In this document: positions 19,520-30,295 of the stretch, piece after piece
How the letters are laid out: every line of letters begins with the position of its first letter
Numbering within the stretch: position 1 is the stretch's first letter
NCBI GenBank assembly: GCA_003550305.1
Contig: QKYT01000076.1
Location: 63,635-94,863 of the forward strand
Origin: Glomus cerebriforme
Lineage: Eukaryota; Glomeromycota; Glomeromycetes; Glomerales; Glomeraceae
DNA: 31,229 nt
Direction: 5' to 3'
Made by a program: the position numbers and the translations under genes
Notes under the pieces: generated by a model
What the model saw: only the letters and a program-made list of their open reading frames with translations
The model's database searches: none
Told to the model about the DNA's origin: nothing

Positions 19520-19750
19520 CCAGATTGTTAACGGTTAAACGGTTTGATCCGTTAAGAAAAATACCAATCTAGCTTAAAACTGATTTAAAATTTTTATTTC
19601 AGTTTTTTATTGAATTATAACTGGTTTAACCTTTATCTTAACAGATTGTTAATGGATTTCTAACAGGTTGTTAACAGATATTAATAGTTGTTAACAGATT
19701 TCTAATGGATATTAACAGTTAAAATAATAGGTTGATAACAGATTAATTAA
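19520..19750. repeat. Left subterminal motif cluster of the hAT element
   Basis: GTTAACAGAT and close variants (GTTAACGG, TTAACAGATT, AACAGGTTG) occur roughly eight times just inside the left TIR. hAT transposases typically bind such clustered subterminal motifs. The right end uses a different cluster (TCTGATAAT/CTGATATC, 23315-23470). Confidence 0.5.
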
Positions 19751-19890
19751 CAAATATAATAAAAAATTTTAAATTCAAAATTCAAATCAAATTCACTAGA
19801 CAATTTATTATTATAATTTGAAATCCAAACCAATACATTTATAAGAAATATGAATATCATTATAAAGAAAAAAAATAAATTGCTTTAAAG

Positions 19891-22095
19891 TTAAAACTTT
19901 GAAGCATTTCTTTTTAAAAATATAATTTTTTTGAATAATTTTNGTTTCATACATGTTCTTTTGTTAGTTAATAAGTTTCCTGCATCTGAAAATANACNTT
20001 NACTTGCAGTTGANGTAGCAGAAACTGCTAAATATTTTTGAGCTAAATTACTTAAAATAGGAAATTTATCTTTTTTTTTATTCCACCAAATAAGTGGATC
20101 TGATTTTATAGGAATTTCATTTATTTGAATATATTTACCAATCTCATTATCAGGTGCTATTACTATACTATCTTTTGCAAATCTTTCCATTAATGTTTTT
20201 CTTTTTTTTTTGATTTTAAATTATTAGAAATATCAGATGTTTCAGATGTATTAGATATATCTGATGTTTTTTTTTGATTTTCTTTTTCTTGTTTAAATAA
20301 TTGATGCAAATGTTGTTCAGTCTTTGTTTTGTCTTCTAATGAAACAAAATCAAGACTTTTGAATAAAGGATCTAATATTGAAGGAATCAAAGCTTCTGCT
20401 GTAGTAAGTGTAGGATAATACTTCTTCATATTCATATATAATTTTGATTTGACTTCATCAAGTAAACCAAATGTTATAATAGACTTATTAATATCTTGAT
20501 TCTCTTCTTTATTATTATTTTCATCAAATACATCTTCTTGTTCATCAATATAAGTTTGTTGATTTGAAAATCTTGTTATAAGTGTTTTAATAATTTCTAT
20601 TAACATCTTTACACACAAACTACTTATTACATAGTTGCTTCCTCCTAATTCTGTTGTTACATCTGCAAATATTGATAATACTTCTGTTAAATCAACAAGA
20701 AGATCCCATTCATCATCTATAATTATTATAGATTTTAATTTTTTTCCATTTTTTTTTGAATTAGAATCTGTATTAGTTAAAGAGTATTAGATAAAAGTTT
20801 AATCCATTCTTTCAAATATATTAATCTTGACCAAGCAAAGTAACTGGAATTCTAGCGTGTAGTAACATCATTAATTAGTTTAAGATATTTTGCTATTTCT
20901 TTAACATTCTAAAGAATAAAATTAGTTATTAATGATTAATATATTATAAAATAAACAAATTCCTTAATATTTAATTAAAACTTACAATATNNTCATTTGG
21001 TTCACTATCTTCTAAATTATCATCAGCTTTATTTGCATCTGGATATTTTTTTTGTATATCTTCTAAACGTTCAGATTGTTTAGAACTCATAAAAAATTCA
21101 ATTAAATATTTTACTTGCTTAATCAATATTTTTACTGGAACTAACCCTTTGCCAATTATAAGTTGCAAAGTATGAGCATTACATCCTTGCCATTTAATTG
21201 CATTCATATTTAAAATTGCTTTTTTTATATTGGCAGCATTATCTGTAGTAATTATAAAAACCTTTTTACATAACTTCCAATTTTCTAATGTTTCTTCTAA
21301 ACTTTCTGCAATATTTCAGCTGTATAAAGATAATGAACATGATTAACTATTAAAGTGATTTCATGAAGAGTAAATTTGGAATCAATATAAGAACAAGTAA
21401 TGCTAATATATCCTTGTCCATTCCTTGCTATCCACATATCAGTAGTTAATGAAATACTCTTTGATTCATCCTAATTTTTTCAATTAATGCTGGTATTATA
21501 GCATTATAGATATCAGCAATAACCTTTTTAATCTCTTTTTCATCTGGCATAATGAATCCTGAATCTAATTCACTAATTAATTTATGAAATGTAGGACTCT
21601 GAACAACATACAATGGTTAAAGGTCTTCAATAATCCAATTTGTTAAAAATTGGCGGAGTTCATTTTGTCAACCTTTTTTATATTTACGAGCATAAATGAC
21701 AGTTTAAAGAGTTGGTTGATTCTATATAATATGATGATTAATCAATTAATTTTCAAATTTAAGCATATTGAAATGATAACAAGATTAAGAAAATTACTAA
21801 CATTATCAATTTTACCCTCTTTTGTTATTTCATGTTCAGATACTAATAAATAATTGATTGCATTTCCAGTTGAACCATTATTGGCATAAATAGCTCCATA
21901 CTTTCTACCTTTAGCATCTAATATTTTACATCTCTTAAGTTACTTTCCTTTATTGTTTATTTGCTCATTAATGTCTACTTCTTCAAAATATTCCCATATC
22001 CAGTTCCTTTTTTTTCAAAAATTTTTTACTTTCTTTGATGATGGTTGTTCTTCAGGACTTGAGGAATGGGAATGATCTTGACTTACATTACTCAT
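19891..22095 (-). pseudogene. hAT transposase of the full-length element, decayed
   Basis: ATG at 22095 opens MSNVSQDHSHSSSPEEQP. A BED-type zinc finger follows (WIWEYFEEV, then KILDAKGRKYGAIYANNG and STGNAINYLLVSEHEI), in which an expected Cys and His appear as Tyr. The core has ISLTTDMW, GQGYISITCSYIDSKF, FIITTDNAANIKKAI, and CNAHTLQLIIGKGL with the usual C-x2-H. An intron seems to lie near 20910-20990. The later part has TTAEALIPSILDPLFKSL, and the dimerisation domain has DPLIWWNKKKDKFPILS, LAQKYLAVSA and FSDAGNLLTNKRT. Stops and at least three frame changes are seen. Three Ns fall in the E-R-L codons before FSDAGN. The length is near that expected for the family (about 650-700 residues). 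Confidence 0.85.
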
Positions 22096-22429
22096 AATGT
22101 AAAAGAAAAAAGAATATAGTGTAAAAAACTAAGGCAATGATTTTTTATTTCACCAAGATTTTTTTTACAATTCGTGTAATGATAAAATTAGCCAATCAAG
22201 CCGATCATATACTTTTTTAAACTATCTAATAATTCCGATCAGTTTACTTAACGTTAATATTATTAAACAATAACTTAATTTAGAGTTTAACGCTTTATAA
22301 AAAAAAAAAAATTAAGTAAAATAATAAACCTTTTTATTTCTCTTTACAAATTATATTTTTATATAAAATTATAATAATAAATCTTATTATCTTAATTTTT
22401 AATATTCTCTGAAGTCTGAAGTCCTAAAA

Positions 22430-23180
22430 CTGTAAAAAAAAATGTTTCTTAAATTATTGTTTTTCTTTACACCTAACTACAAAGTCAAAAAAAAATCATT
22501 TTACATCATTTTATCTTAAAAAGTTCAGTCTGATGAAGTAGCCTTAGAAATTCACAGTTTCTACAAAAATCTGCAAAGAGAAAGGTAAAAGTAACATACT
22601 TACGTTTCTTAAATTTTAAATAAAGTAACAAACACTACCACCTCACATCAGTGACTTTAAGTCCAGCTTGTCCAAAATTTTAAATAAGAAGTTGGCAATT
22701 TGCAAAAACCTACAAAAGAAAAGTAAAAAAAATGTTCTGAAATATTAAAAGTTAAAACGTTTCTTAAATATAACGCTTCTTAACCATTTTTTTTAAAAAA
22801 AGAATCCCATTGCCTATACCATTTTACCTTAAAGCCCGGCTTGTCTAAGATCCAAAAAAGAAATTGGCAAAAAGTCAAAAAACTACAAAAGAAAAGTAAA
22901 AGAAATATTAATACATTTCTTAATTTTTTTTTTTTAAAAGAAACCTACTGCCATATCATTTTACCTTAAGGTTAGCTCATTCAAGATTTCCAAATGAAAC
23001 TATGAAAGTTAGCATAATGTATGGCATTATACAAATATGAAAATATAAACCTACAAAAAAACAGTAATAGAAATGTTAAGACATTTCTTAAATAAAAAAA
23101 AATCTCTACTTTTTACATTACTATACCTTAAGCCTGGCTCATTCAAGATTTTAAATCAAAGTCAGCAATTTGTAATCCTA
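22430..23180 (-). repeat. Tandem array with splice-like signals in the hAT 5' region (array 2)
   Basis: On the minus strand, acceptors (…CTTTTGTAG or TTTTTTTGTAG) sit just above exon-like cores at 23127-23177, 22965-23050, 22828-22882 and 22647-22709. Each core ends in CTTAAG or similar, followed by GTATAG, GTAAAA, GTAAAA or GTGAGG. The spacers are 76, 82 and 118 nt and include CTTAAC or ATTAAT before the pyrimidine tract. More degraded units continue down to about 22430 (acceptors near 22571 and 22434). The array lies between the right TIR and the transposase ATG, so it would form a multi-intron 5' leader. The cores are 51-86 bp and lack a common frame. Confidence 0.65.
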
Positions 23181-23510
23181 CAAAAAAAAATGTAATAAAA
23201 AAAAAATAAATTAATAAAATAAAATAAAATAAAAAAAAAGTACTTCCAAAAAAATCATGATGAAGTGACCAATCAAAATTGAACTGCAATCACAGTTTAC
23301 AATTCACAACCCGTTTCTCTGATTACCTGATAATCCATTACTAATCTGATATCTGATATTACTTATCGGGTTGGATCAAATATATCTGATAATCAATTTG
23401 AAATCTGGATGGAACCCGTTTGCATAAAGTTCTAACTGTAAAACTGATAATAACAAATATCTAGTTCTAACCAGTAATAATGGTTTACGGATCTGAACAC
23501 TACAAAATAT

Positions 23511-23715
23511 TGCAAAAAAAAAGGAAATTAATACAAAAAACTTGCGAAATATTGCGAAAAAGAAAAATTAACACAAACAAACTTGCATCGCAATATTTTT
23601 CTTAAAGTTAAATCAAAAAAAAGTTGTGACAATAAAGGAAAATTAATGCAAAAAACTTTGCATCACAATATTATAATATTTATAATATTTCTTAAAATTA
23701 AAATCAAGACAATTA
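23511..23715. repeat. Imperfect tandem repeat around the hAT target site
   Basis: A unit reading AAGGAAAATTAATACAAAAAACTTGC followed, after a variable gap, by GCAATATT recurs about three times. The left flank of the hAT element (…AAAAAACTTGC, 19490-19500) is the broken start of one unit, so the element landed inside this repeat. Confidence 0.5.
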
Positions 23716-24063
23716 TTAACAGTTAAGAAATAAACTGATAAGAAATTTATTTATATGAGAATTTACGAAATAAAAAATAAACAAATAATGCACAAGCTGA
23801 TTGTATTACAGATTTTTGGATATTACTCAATCTATTTATCTGATTATCCATTAGATATCTGTCAGATTATCATCTATTTATTATCTGAATTTTCAAAAGA
23901 TAACGAAATATTTCTGCTGATTTGTGAGATTGCATGTGATATTTTAATAATATTTGATAGAGCAGATCAGTGGATATGATTATTCAATTCATTTATATTT
24001 AATAAGCTAACCAAATTTCTGTTGAATTCTGTAATCTTACGAAAATATAAATTTATTAATATC
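23716..24063. other. AT-rich 5' flank of the Plavaka relic
   Basis: A 74-codon open frame at 23755-23979 has no domain character and low-complexity sequence (TTATCTGATTATCCATTAG-like repeats), so it is not called as a gene. I could not locate the element's left terminus here. Confidence 0.35.
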
Positions 24064-26935
24064 ATGAGTTATAAATATCCTATTTGTGAAAGAACGTTTA
24101 GTCAGTATACTTTATACAGTTAACACGTTCAAAAATGCAGAAATAAATGATGATGATGCAATACATAGCAGTAAAATGGATACTGAAAGTAATCAAAGTA
24201 ATGATTATGATAATAATAATATTGAAATAAATTGAGGTAATTATGTTATTTCCAAGCCTATAAGGCTAACAATAGCACATTTGCCTAATAATTACTTTAT
24301 TTTAAATAGAAAATAAAAATAAAGTACAAGACATGTCATTTAACAGTATTAAAACTGAAATGTCAACAATGAGCCTTGAAGATAAAGATATATTAGAACC
24401 ATTCAAAGAGCATGAAATTTTTGAAGAATTTGAAAATCCTGAATTTGAGACTTGCACAAAATTTTCTAATGATGCTTATAAGGATCTAATGATATTAGTA
24501 ACAAAATATAAATTAAACAATAAGGCTGGTAATGATATTATACGTTTTTTTAATAAACATTCAAACCTTACAGTATTACTGTTACCAAAAAATATCAAAA
24601 AAGGATGAGTATTCACTATTCATGGATAACATGAAGATTTCATATTTAGCATATAATAAAGTTTTTATAACACGTCATAATGATAAAGATTATCATCTTT
24701 ATTATCAAAATTTAATACAATATGTCAAAAATATCTTATTCGTTTTTAACATAATGCAAGATTTTACATTATCTTACGAAAACTATAAGGTAAATGTTAA
24801 TTAATTTAAATTATCCAATAAGATTTGATTTTAAATTTTATATATTTTTTATAGCATAATGGAGAAAGTATTTACAAAGAACAAAACAACAGAATATGGT
24901 GAAAGACTACACAAAGTTTCTTACCTATGGGCTCCAATTTGTTATCAATTATCTTATATTCAGATGTTATAATCACAGATACATTAAGAAAAAGTCAGTT
25001 GCATCCAATATATATATTGATAGATAATATCCCAATATGATGTCATAATAAACTGAATGCAAAGCAACTTTTAGGATATTTACCAATTTTAGAAGCTGCA
25101 AATAAAGATCTGGTTTATGAAACCTTTCATAAATCTTTACGTTATTTATTAGATCTGATTATTTTATTAGATAATGGCATAGACCTTCTTATAAATAATG
25201 AAACAATCTGGTTTTATTTCAGAGGTTCAACTATTATTACAGATTGGCCAGAAACAGCAAGTTTTTGCTTAGTTTATAAATCCTCCAACTCAAACCATCT
25301 ATGTCACTTTTATTTAACTAATAAAAACAATCTTTTAAATGTAGACTTATCATCTAGCGATATAATACCAAGAACTCACAATGGAATGTGTAATTATCAA
25401 GAAAATAATACATAAAAATCTGTTTGCATTGAATTTGCATATAATTTTTTTTGGGATTTGCCGTAAATATATATAAACAAAAATCATTTTATTATTCATA
25501 TCATTAAAGAACATAGATATCTACTTAGCTATGGTCTCTGACAGAATGCATCATTTAGATTTGGGTCTATTTTGTTATCAAATTAATTTCACACATGAAA
25601 TCTTAAGATTGCAACATAACAATGGTAATATATTAGTTAACAAAATAGATCACCGTCTAGCAGCAATTCTATGTTTTTCTAACTTTAAAATTTTTTTCAA
25701 TGGATTGCAATCGATTGCAAGGTTAACTGCTAATGAATATAGAAGTTTAATAAAAGTTATGATATTTGTTGTTGATAATTTATATGATGGAAACAATAAT
25801 GTGGTAGATAATTTTGTAAATAATAATGATCTTACAAAATTGTACAAATGTTAGAATGAAATGTATATTTTAAGTAGATCTAAAGAATTTAGTAAAAGTG
25901 ACTTGATAAAATTTAATATAAGTAAATGAAATTTTAATAAATTGAAGTGAAAATTAAGATTAAATTATTATTAAAATTTTAGGATGCAATATTTTGATAG
26001 ATACAAAAGTTTGTAAAAGCTTTTAAATTTATTTTACCTTCCAATCTGAAGTTACTTAAACTACACTCATAGATGTATCATATTATCGACTCAATACGAT
26101 CATATGATTCAGTAAATGGTTATACTAAAGTCTTCACAAATATTTTGTGAAAATACCCTATCGGATTAGCAATAAAAAAAATATCAAAACTTAGATTTTA
26201 CAAACTATAAGTGTTTGAAAATTATATATATTATTTAAATTTGTTACTAAGATAGAATAATTAATTATTAGATAAAATGTCAAGCAATATCTACTAGAAT
26301 TTCTCAATGATCGGTGAATTCAGCAAAAACACCTCGCATTTGTAAATTTTCTGCAAAGCACTTTAGATTTTCTTTACTTAATGCAGCTACATTTTTTAAT
26401 GAAAATAATAATAGTGTAGATAATAAAATGCGTACTGGATTCAGTAAATTTTTGCATTATCTGGATATATATTTAGATTTACTTAATGAGTTCACAATCG
26501 TTGAAGAAACCTGAATAAACATGTATAGATCAACTACATTAGAAAATGGTGCTATAATGCGTGCTATTAGCAATTATCATGGTAGAGCATGATTTAACGA
26601 AATAGCTATTTCAATGGATTCCAAAGAATTAAATGATTATATATCAGATAAAGGAATTTGTTACAAACAGGTAATTTATTAATTTGTAATAATAATATAT
26701 TTATAAAAGTAATAATAATATTTATTATTGTAGGTGTTATTATTAGCAAAAGTACTAATGGACCCTCTACTAAATTTCGCATTAATTTAATAGTATGATT
26801 TCAAATTAAAAAGGAATCCATATTTATATGGATGTCCTCATTTAAAATTAGTAGAAATGTATAACTTTATTACTATAGAGTTTATACATGATGTTGTACA
26901 TATAGTACCCATTTCGATAAAAAAATGAATATTTC
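24064..26935 (+). pseudogene. Decayed Plavaka-type transposase (CACTA-related)
   Basis: ATG at 24064 opens MSYKYPICERTFSQYTLY, a C2H2 finger whose first Cys is Tyr. An acidic linker, a likely intron (about 24236-24310) and the blocks FSNDAYKDLMILVTKYKL, NDIIRFFNKHSNLT and DNMKISYLAYNKVFITRH follow. After an intron at about 24790-24854 come SLLPMGS-like, LSIILYSDV (catalytic Asp region), LHPIYILIDNIP, KQLLGYLPILEAANKD, DWPETASFCLVYK and a CHFYL knuckle. Then MVSDRMHHLDLGLF (the D-R-M-H hallmark), RLAAILCFSNFKIFFNGL, NGYT, and a last intron-split part with YISDKGICYKQVLLLAKV, NPYLYGCPHLKLVEMYNF. Many stops are C-to-T/G-to-A type. Plavaka elements move by a DDE transposase; this copy is dead. 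Confidence 0.8.
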
Positions 26936-27493
26936 ATAAATAAATATATTTTTTAATAATTTTTTACATAATATATAATGATCAAATAATAATTAGCAAC
27001 AATATTGACTGTATTATATAATTAATTAACAAATCCTTCATTTTAATAAAGAAATAACTTTACATAGTATTACTGAAAATGTAGGTTTACAAAATACTTT
27101 AATAATTAATACATTCAATGAATATAAAGTTTATAAGTTACTAATTTATTTGATTGTATAAAGGTTTGTTTGTATAAACAAAAAATTTGTAAATTTTTAT
27201 TAAAAATAATATATAATTCATTTTTGTACATCTCAAGCATTCAAATATGCATCTTACTTGAAATTGAAAAAAAATATATCCTTATTTATTTTAAATTGAA
27301 TGAATAGGATATTCTAAATTATAGGCTTCAGGCTCACTTTTGATTTTGATATTTGAATAATTTTGCTGAAAAAAAGTATTTCTTTACTTACAGATTCAAA
27401 TACATTAGTTTTTTTTGGCAAAAAGTTCTGATGTATCATCATCTCCTAACTTTTGCTAATTGTTGATTAATTTTAAGAAAATTTCTAAGTTTA
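26936..27493. other. AT-rich 3' flank of the Plavaka relic
   Basis: No termini were found. On the minus strand, 27480-27300 holds short coherent pieces (GDDDTSELFAKK, NVFESVSKEILFFSKII) that may be a 3' continuation of the coiled-coil gene relic beyond the MITE, but the link is speculative. Confidence 0.3.
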
Positions 27494-27849
27494 TACGGGG
27501 TGTCTGGACACGAATCACGTGATTTTTACTTATATGATAATTTATCACCCCCCGTGTCACACCTTCTGTTTTCATTTTTTCTATTTATTCTAGGGACATA
27601 GAATTTTTTCAAGATGTGAAATCCTATTCATCACATCTTATTCGTCACATTCCTAATTTTGGCCGGATTTCATAATGCCGGCCGGAGTATCCTTTTTTGG
27701 ACATTGTCCTACGTTACACAATCCAAAAAAGGCAATTTTATTTCTCTCGAAAATCGAATTTTGGTTACACGAAATTCCCAAAAAGGCAATTTCATTGCAG
27801 ATCATTTAATTCCGGCCGGAATTATGAACCCGTGTTCAGACACCCCGTG
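27494..27849. mobile_element. 356-bp MITE with CACGGGGTGTCTG ends
   Basis: The left end reads TACGGGGTGTCTGGACACG. The right end, reversed, is CACGGGGTGTCTGAACACG. TA flanks both sides (27492-27493, 27850-27851), as in Tc1/mariner-type insertions. The interior has a second inverted pair built on TTCCGGCCGGAATTATGAA and TTTCATAATGCCGGCCGGA, and a duplicated CCAAAAAGGCAATTT(c/t)ATT phrase. It is richer in GC and CpG than its flanks, suggesting a fairly recent insertion. A frame at 27659-27883 is an accident of this composition. Confidence 0.8.
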
Positions 27850-27924
27850 TACAAATAAAAATCGCCTAATTTTAAATAATTAGTTAATAAAATAAAAGTC
27901 ATTATTACAATTTTTAAGTACAAA

Positions 27925-28995
27925 ATTGTGAAATTTACCATAAAATAACCTATTTTATTTTTCATTACGCCTTCATTGGTGCTTATTGTTTTAGACTTCA
28001 GATCTAGTAATAATGCAAAAGTAGCTGCTACGAATGCTATATGTAAGGAGGGTGGTATTTCATCGGCAAATACTTTTTCAAGTATTTGTGTAAAGACAGA
28101 ACTTTTCTTTCTATTAAAAAGGTTATTATAATATTCAGCGACTTTTGGATTGGCTTTCTATACTATTATTTTTTCTGCAGTAGAATTGGTATTAATTGGT
28201 GATAAAGCAGTTACTCCAAAATAAGCAAATAGAACATCTTTGACCTTGCTTGACAAAAAACTGCATAAAGATCATTACTTTGCAAGTAGCTTTTGTTAAA
28301 AAAAATTTTTTTATTATTAATTAATTTTTAAAACATAATTATCAAATATTAAAATAAAAGTTACCTCTTGTTGTATTTTTTTATTATATAGTTTTACCCA
28401 TCGCACCTTACTAATATTGTCATAAAATTCTTGATAATGCAGTTTGAGATATTCTTCTGTTGCATCTCACAATTCATCTTTACTTGGGTATATATTGAGA
28501 TTAAATGTAATTTTTACAATTTCTTTTACTATAAGCTAAAAAAAAATAAATATAATTTAAATTTAAGTAAATAACATATGTATCACCCATCAAGTCACTA
28601 AAGTTAAACATGTTAAAAGTACTAACCTTTATGAATCCATCATCTATGACATTATCATGTTCGATTCTCTTCTCCAAACTTTTGATTCTAGAACATAAGA
28701 ATTCCAAACATTGATTAGACTTCTTATTTTCTTCAATAAATTTATCATGAAATTTATCATTTTGTTGTANCAAAAGATCAATTTTCTTATTGAGAATTTC
28801 CAATTGTTCTAATAAATTAAATTATATTTTATTTTATATTATTATAATTTAAAAACTTTAATATTCAAGTATTTACAAACTATCGTTACTTGTGTTACTC
28901 ATGCTACTGGTAGTAATACTTTTAACATTTCTACATTTATTTGATNCTTCATCTNCTGACAAAATTTTANNAACTTTTTCTCTNAATTTAGNCAT
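27925..28995 (-). pseudogene. Multi-exon gene relic with coiled-coil N-terminal region
   Basis: ATG at 28995 (next to several Ns) begins M-x-K-x-R-E-K-V, then SNKCRNVKSITTSS and MSNTSNDS. After a poorly defined first intron comes QLEILNKKIDLL.QQNDKFHDKF...SNQCLEFLCSRIKSLEKR, a heptad-rich coiled coil. Intron 28536-28626 (GTTAGT...TTTTTTAG) joins DGFIK to LIVKEIVKITFNLNIYPS in phase. Intron 28290-28364 (GTAACT...AAAAG) follows KKIQQE. The last part reads SKVKDVLFAYFGVTALSP, NPKVAEYYNNLFNRKKSS, FTQILEKVFADEIPPSLH, IAFVAATFALLLDLKSKT. There is a TGA for an expected Arg codon, and a frame break after 28289. I do not know the function. The 3' end is cut by the MITE at 27494-27849. Confidence 0.55.
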
Positions 28996-29199
28996 TATTT
29001 TGNGATTAATATGGTAAAAAAAAATGTTTTTAAATTTGTAGTGAACTAAATATAAAATGTTATGAATATAAGAAATATTTGAATATTTTCCTAATAAAAA
29101 AATGAAAAAAAGTCTTGGTATTTATGTGTAAAAATATGCATTAATTTAGTATAAATTATTATAAATATACATATGTGAATATAAAAAAAATTATATATT
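28996..29199. other. AT-rich 5' flank of the coiled-coil gene relic
   Basis: This may include its promoter; nothing specific is visible. Confidence 0.3.
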
Positions 29200-29440
29200 T
29201 ATTTATAATCGAAAGTTATTAAAATATAATTACAGCATGGATATAAAGAAAAATTATATTTAAAAAAAGTATTAATCATAATTGAAAGTTATTAATAAAT
29301 GTAATTATGTGGATATAGAAAAAAAATTAAAAAAATTAATTATAATCGAAAGTTAATAAAATGTACAGTTTTAAAAAAAGTATTAATCATAATCAAAAGT
29401 TATTAATAAATATAATTATATGGATATAAAAAAAAAGAAT
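29200..29440. repeat. Imperfect AT-rich tandem repeat
   Basis: Four copies of an ATAATCGAAAGTTATTAATA-like phrase start near 29206, 29279, 29343 and 29389. They alternate with AATTATGTGGATATA and AAAAAAAGTATTAATCATA phrases. Confidence 0.5.
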
Positions 29441-29763
29441 TATGGTTAAAAATTACTCTATTTATTATAAATGTATATATGTGAAAATAAAAATGTAAAT
29501 ATTCAGAAAAGAAGTCTAAAATTCATAAAATATTAAATATTAATTATATTATCCAAGTTATTAACCATGCATGTAAAGATCAATATAAAATATATATATG
29601 TGGATACAAAGACTCGAAAAATCATATTAATTTATTATTATGTACATATATAAATATTTTGCCATTCTCACAGTTTTTCTTGTTTATATTAACTTTCTTC
29701 TATTTACTATTTTTTCTTCTTCCATTCCACTTTTTCCATATTACTTTAAAACTCCTATTTATA
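29441..29763. other. AT-rich stretch, no gene seen
   Basis: A hydrophobic open frame at 29640-29834 is driven by T-rich composition and is not supported as a gene. Confidence 0.35.
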
Positions 29764-29867
29764 ATGGTTATCAACATGCAATTGTGTATCATTTCATTTA
29801 TATATATTTGGTTATAATAGTTATTAATATGTAATTGTGTATTATTTCATTTATATATATTTGGTTA
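29764..29867. repeat. Tandem duplication, about 55 bp
   Basis: Two copies of GGTTAT(c/t)AAcATGcAATTGTGTAT followed by ATTTCATTTATATATATTTG lie back to back. Confidence 0.6.
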
Positions 29868-29910
29868 AAATCATCTAGATATAATTATAATTGTATCACT
29901 GCCTCAAGTA

Positions 29911-30295
29911 TTTCTATTGTAATATCATGTAAATTCTACAGACTGTAAATATATGAAATATTTTGACCGTAATATCATGTAAATCTTACGGACTGTAAAT
30001 ATATGAAATATTTTGACTGTAATATCATGTAAATCTTACGGACTATAAACTTACAAAATATTTTAACCATAATATTGTGTAAATCTTATGGATTGTAAAT
30101 CTACAAAGTATTTTGACTGTAATATCGTGTAAATCTTATGGACTGTAAACCTACGAAATATTTCAACTGTCAAACTATAATAAACCTATAAAATATTTTG
30201 ACTGTAAGATCATATAAATCTTACAGAATTGTAAATCTACAAAATATTTTGACCGTAATATCATGTAAATCTTACAGAATTGTAAACTTACAGAG
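29911..30295. repeat. 50-bp minisatellite
   Basis: About seven and a half units repeat with a 50-bp period; for example GACTGTAAAT recurs at 29941 and 29991, and GACTATAAAC at 30041. The core reads CGTAATATCATGTAAATC followed by TTACGGACTGTAAA, then a TATGAAATATTTTGAC-like segment. One unit near 30166-30190 is partly deleted. Differences between units are mainly C/T and G/A. Late units gain a TTACAGAATTGTAA palindrome. Confidence 0.8.

Larger units (their letters stand above)
19508..23502 (-). mobile_element. Full-length hAT element (3995 bp) with 8-bp TSD
   Basis: Both ends begin TAGTGTTCAGATCC (14 bp identical, inverted). CAAAATAT is duplicated exactly on each side (19500-19507 and 23503-23510). 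TIR form and TSD length fit hAT. It contains, from right to left, a subterminal TCTGATA-rich zone (23315-23470), a splice-like tandem array (22430-23180), the transposase relic (22095-19891) and a TTAACAGAT-rich zone (19520-19750). The perfect TSD argues for a more recent insertion than its relatives here, yet the gene carries stops and frameshifts. Confidence 0.92.

Noticed and set aside
23755..23979. 74-codon open frame
   Set aside because: It contains TCTGATTATC-type low complexity, with no domain and no splice context.
29640..29834. 64-codon hydrophobic frame
   Set aside because: It is composition-driven in T-rich DNA and partly inside a tandem duplication.
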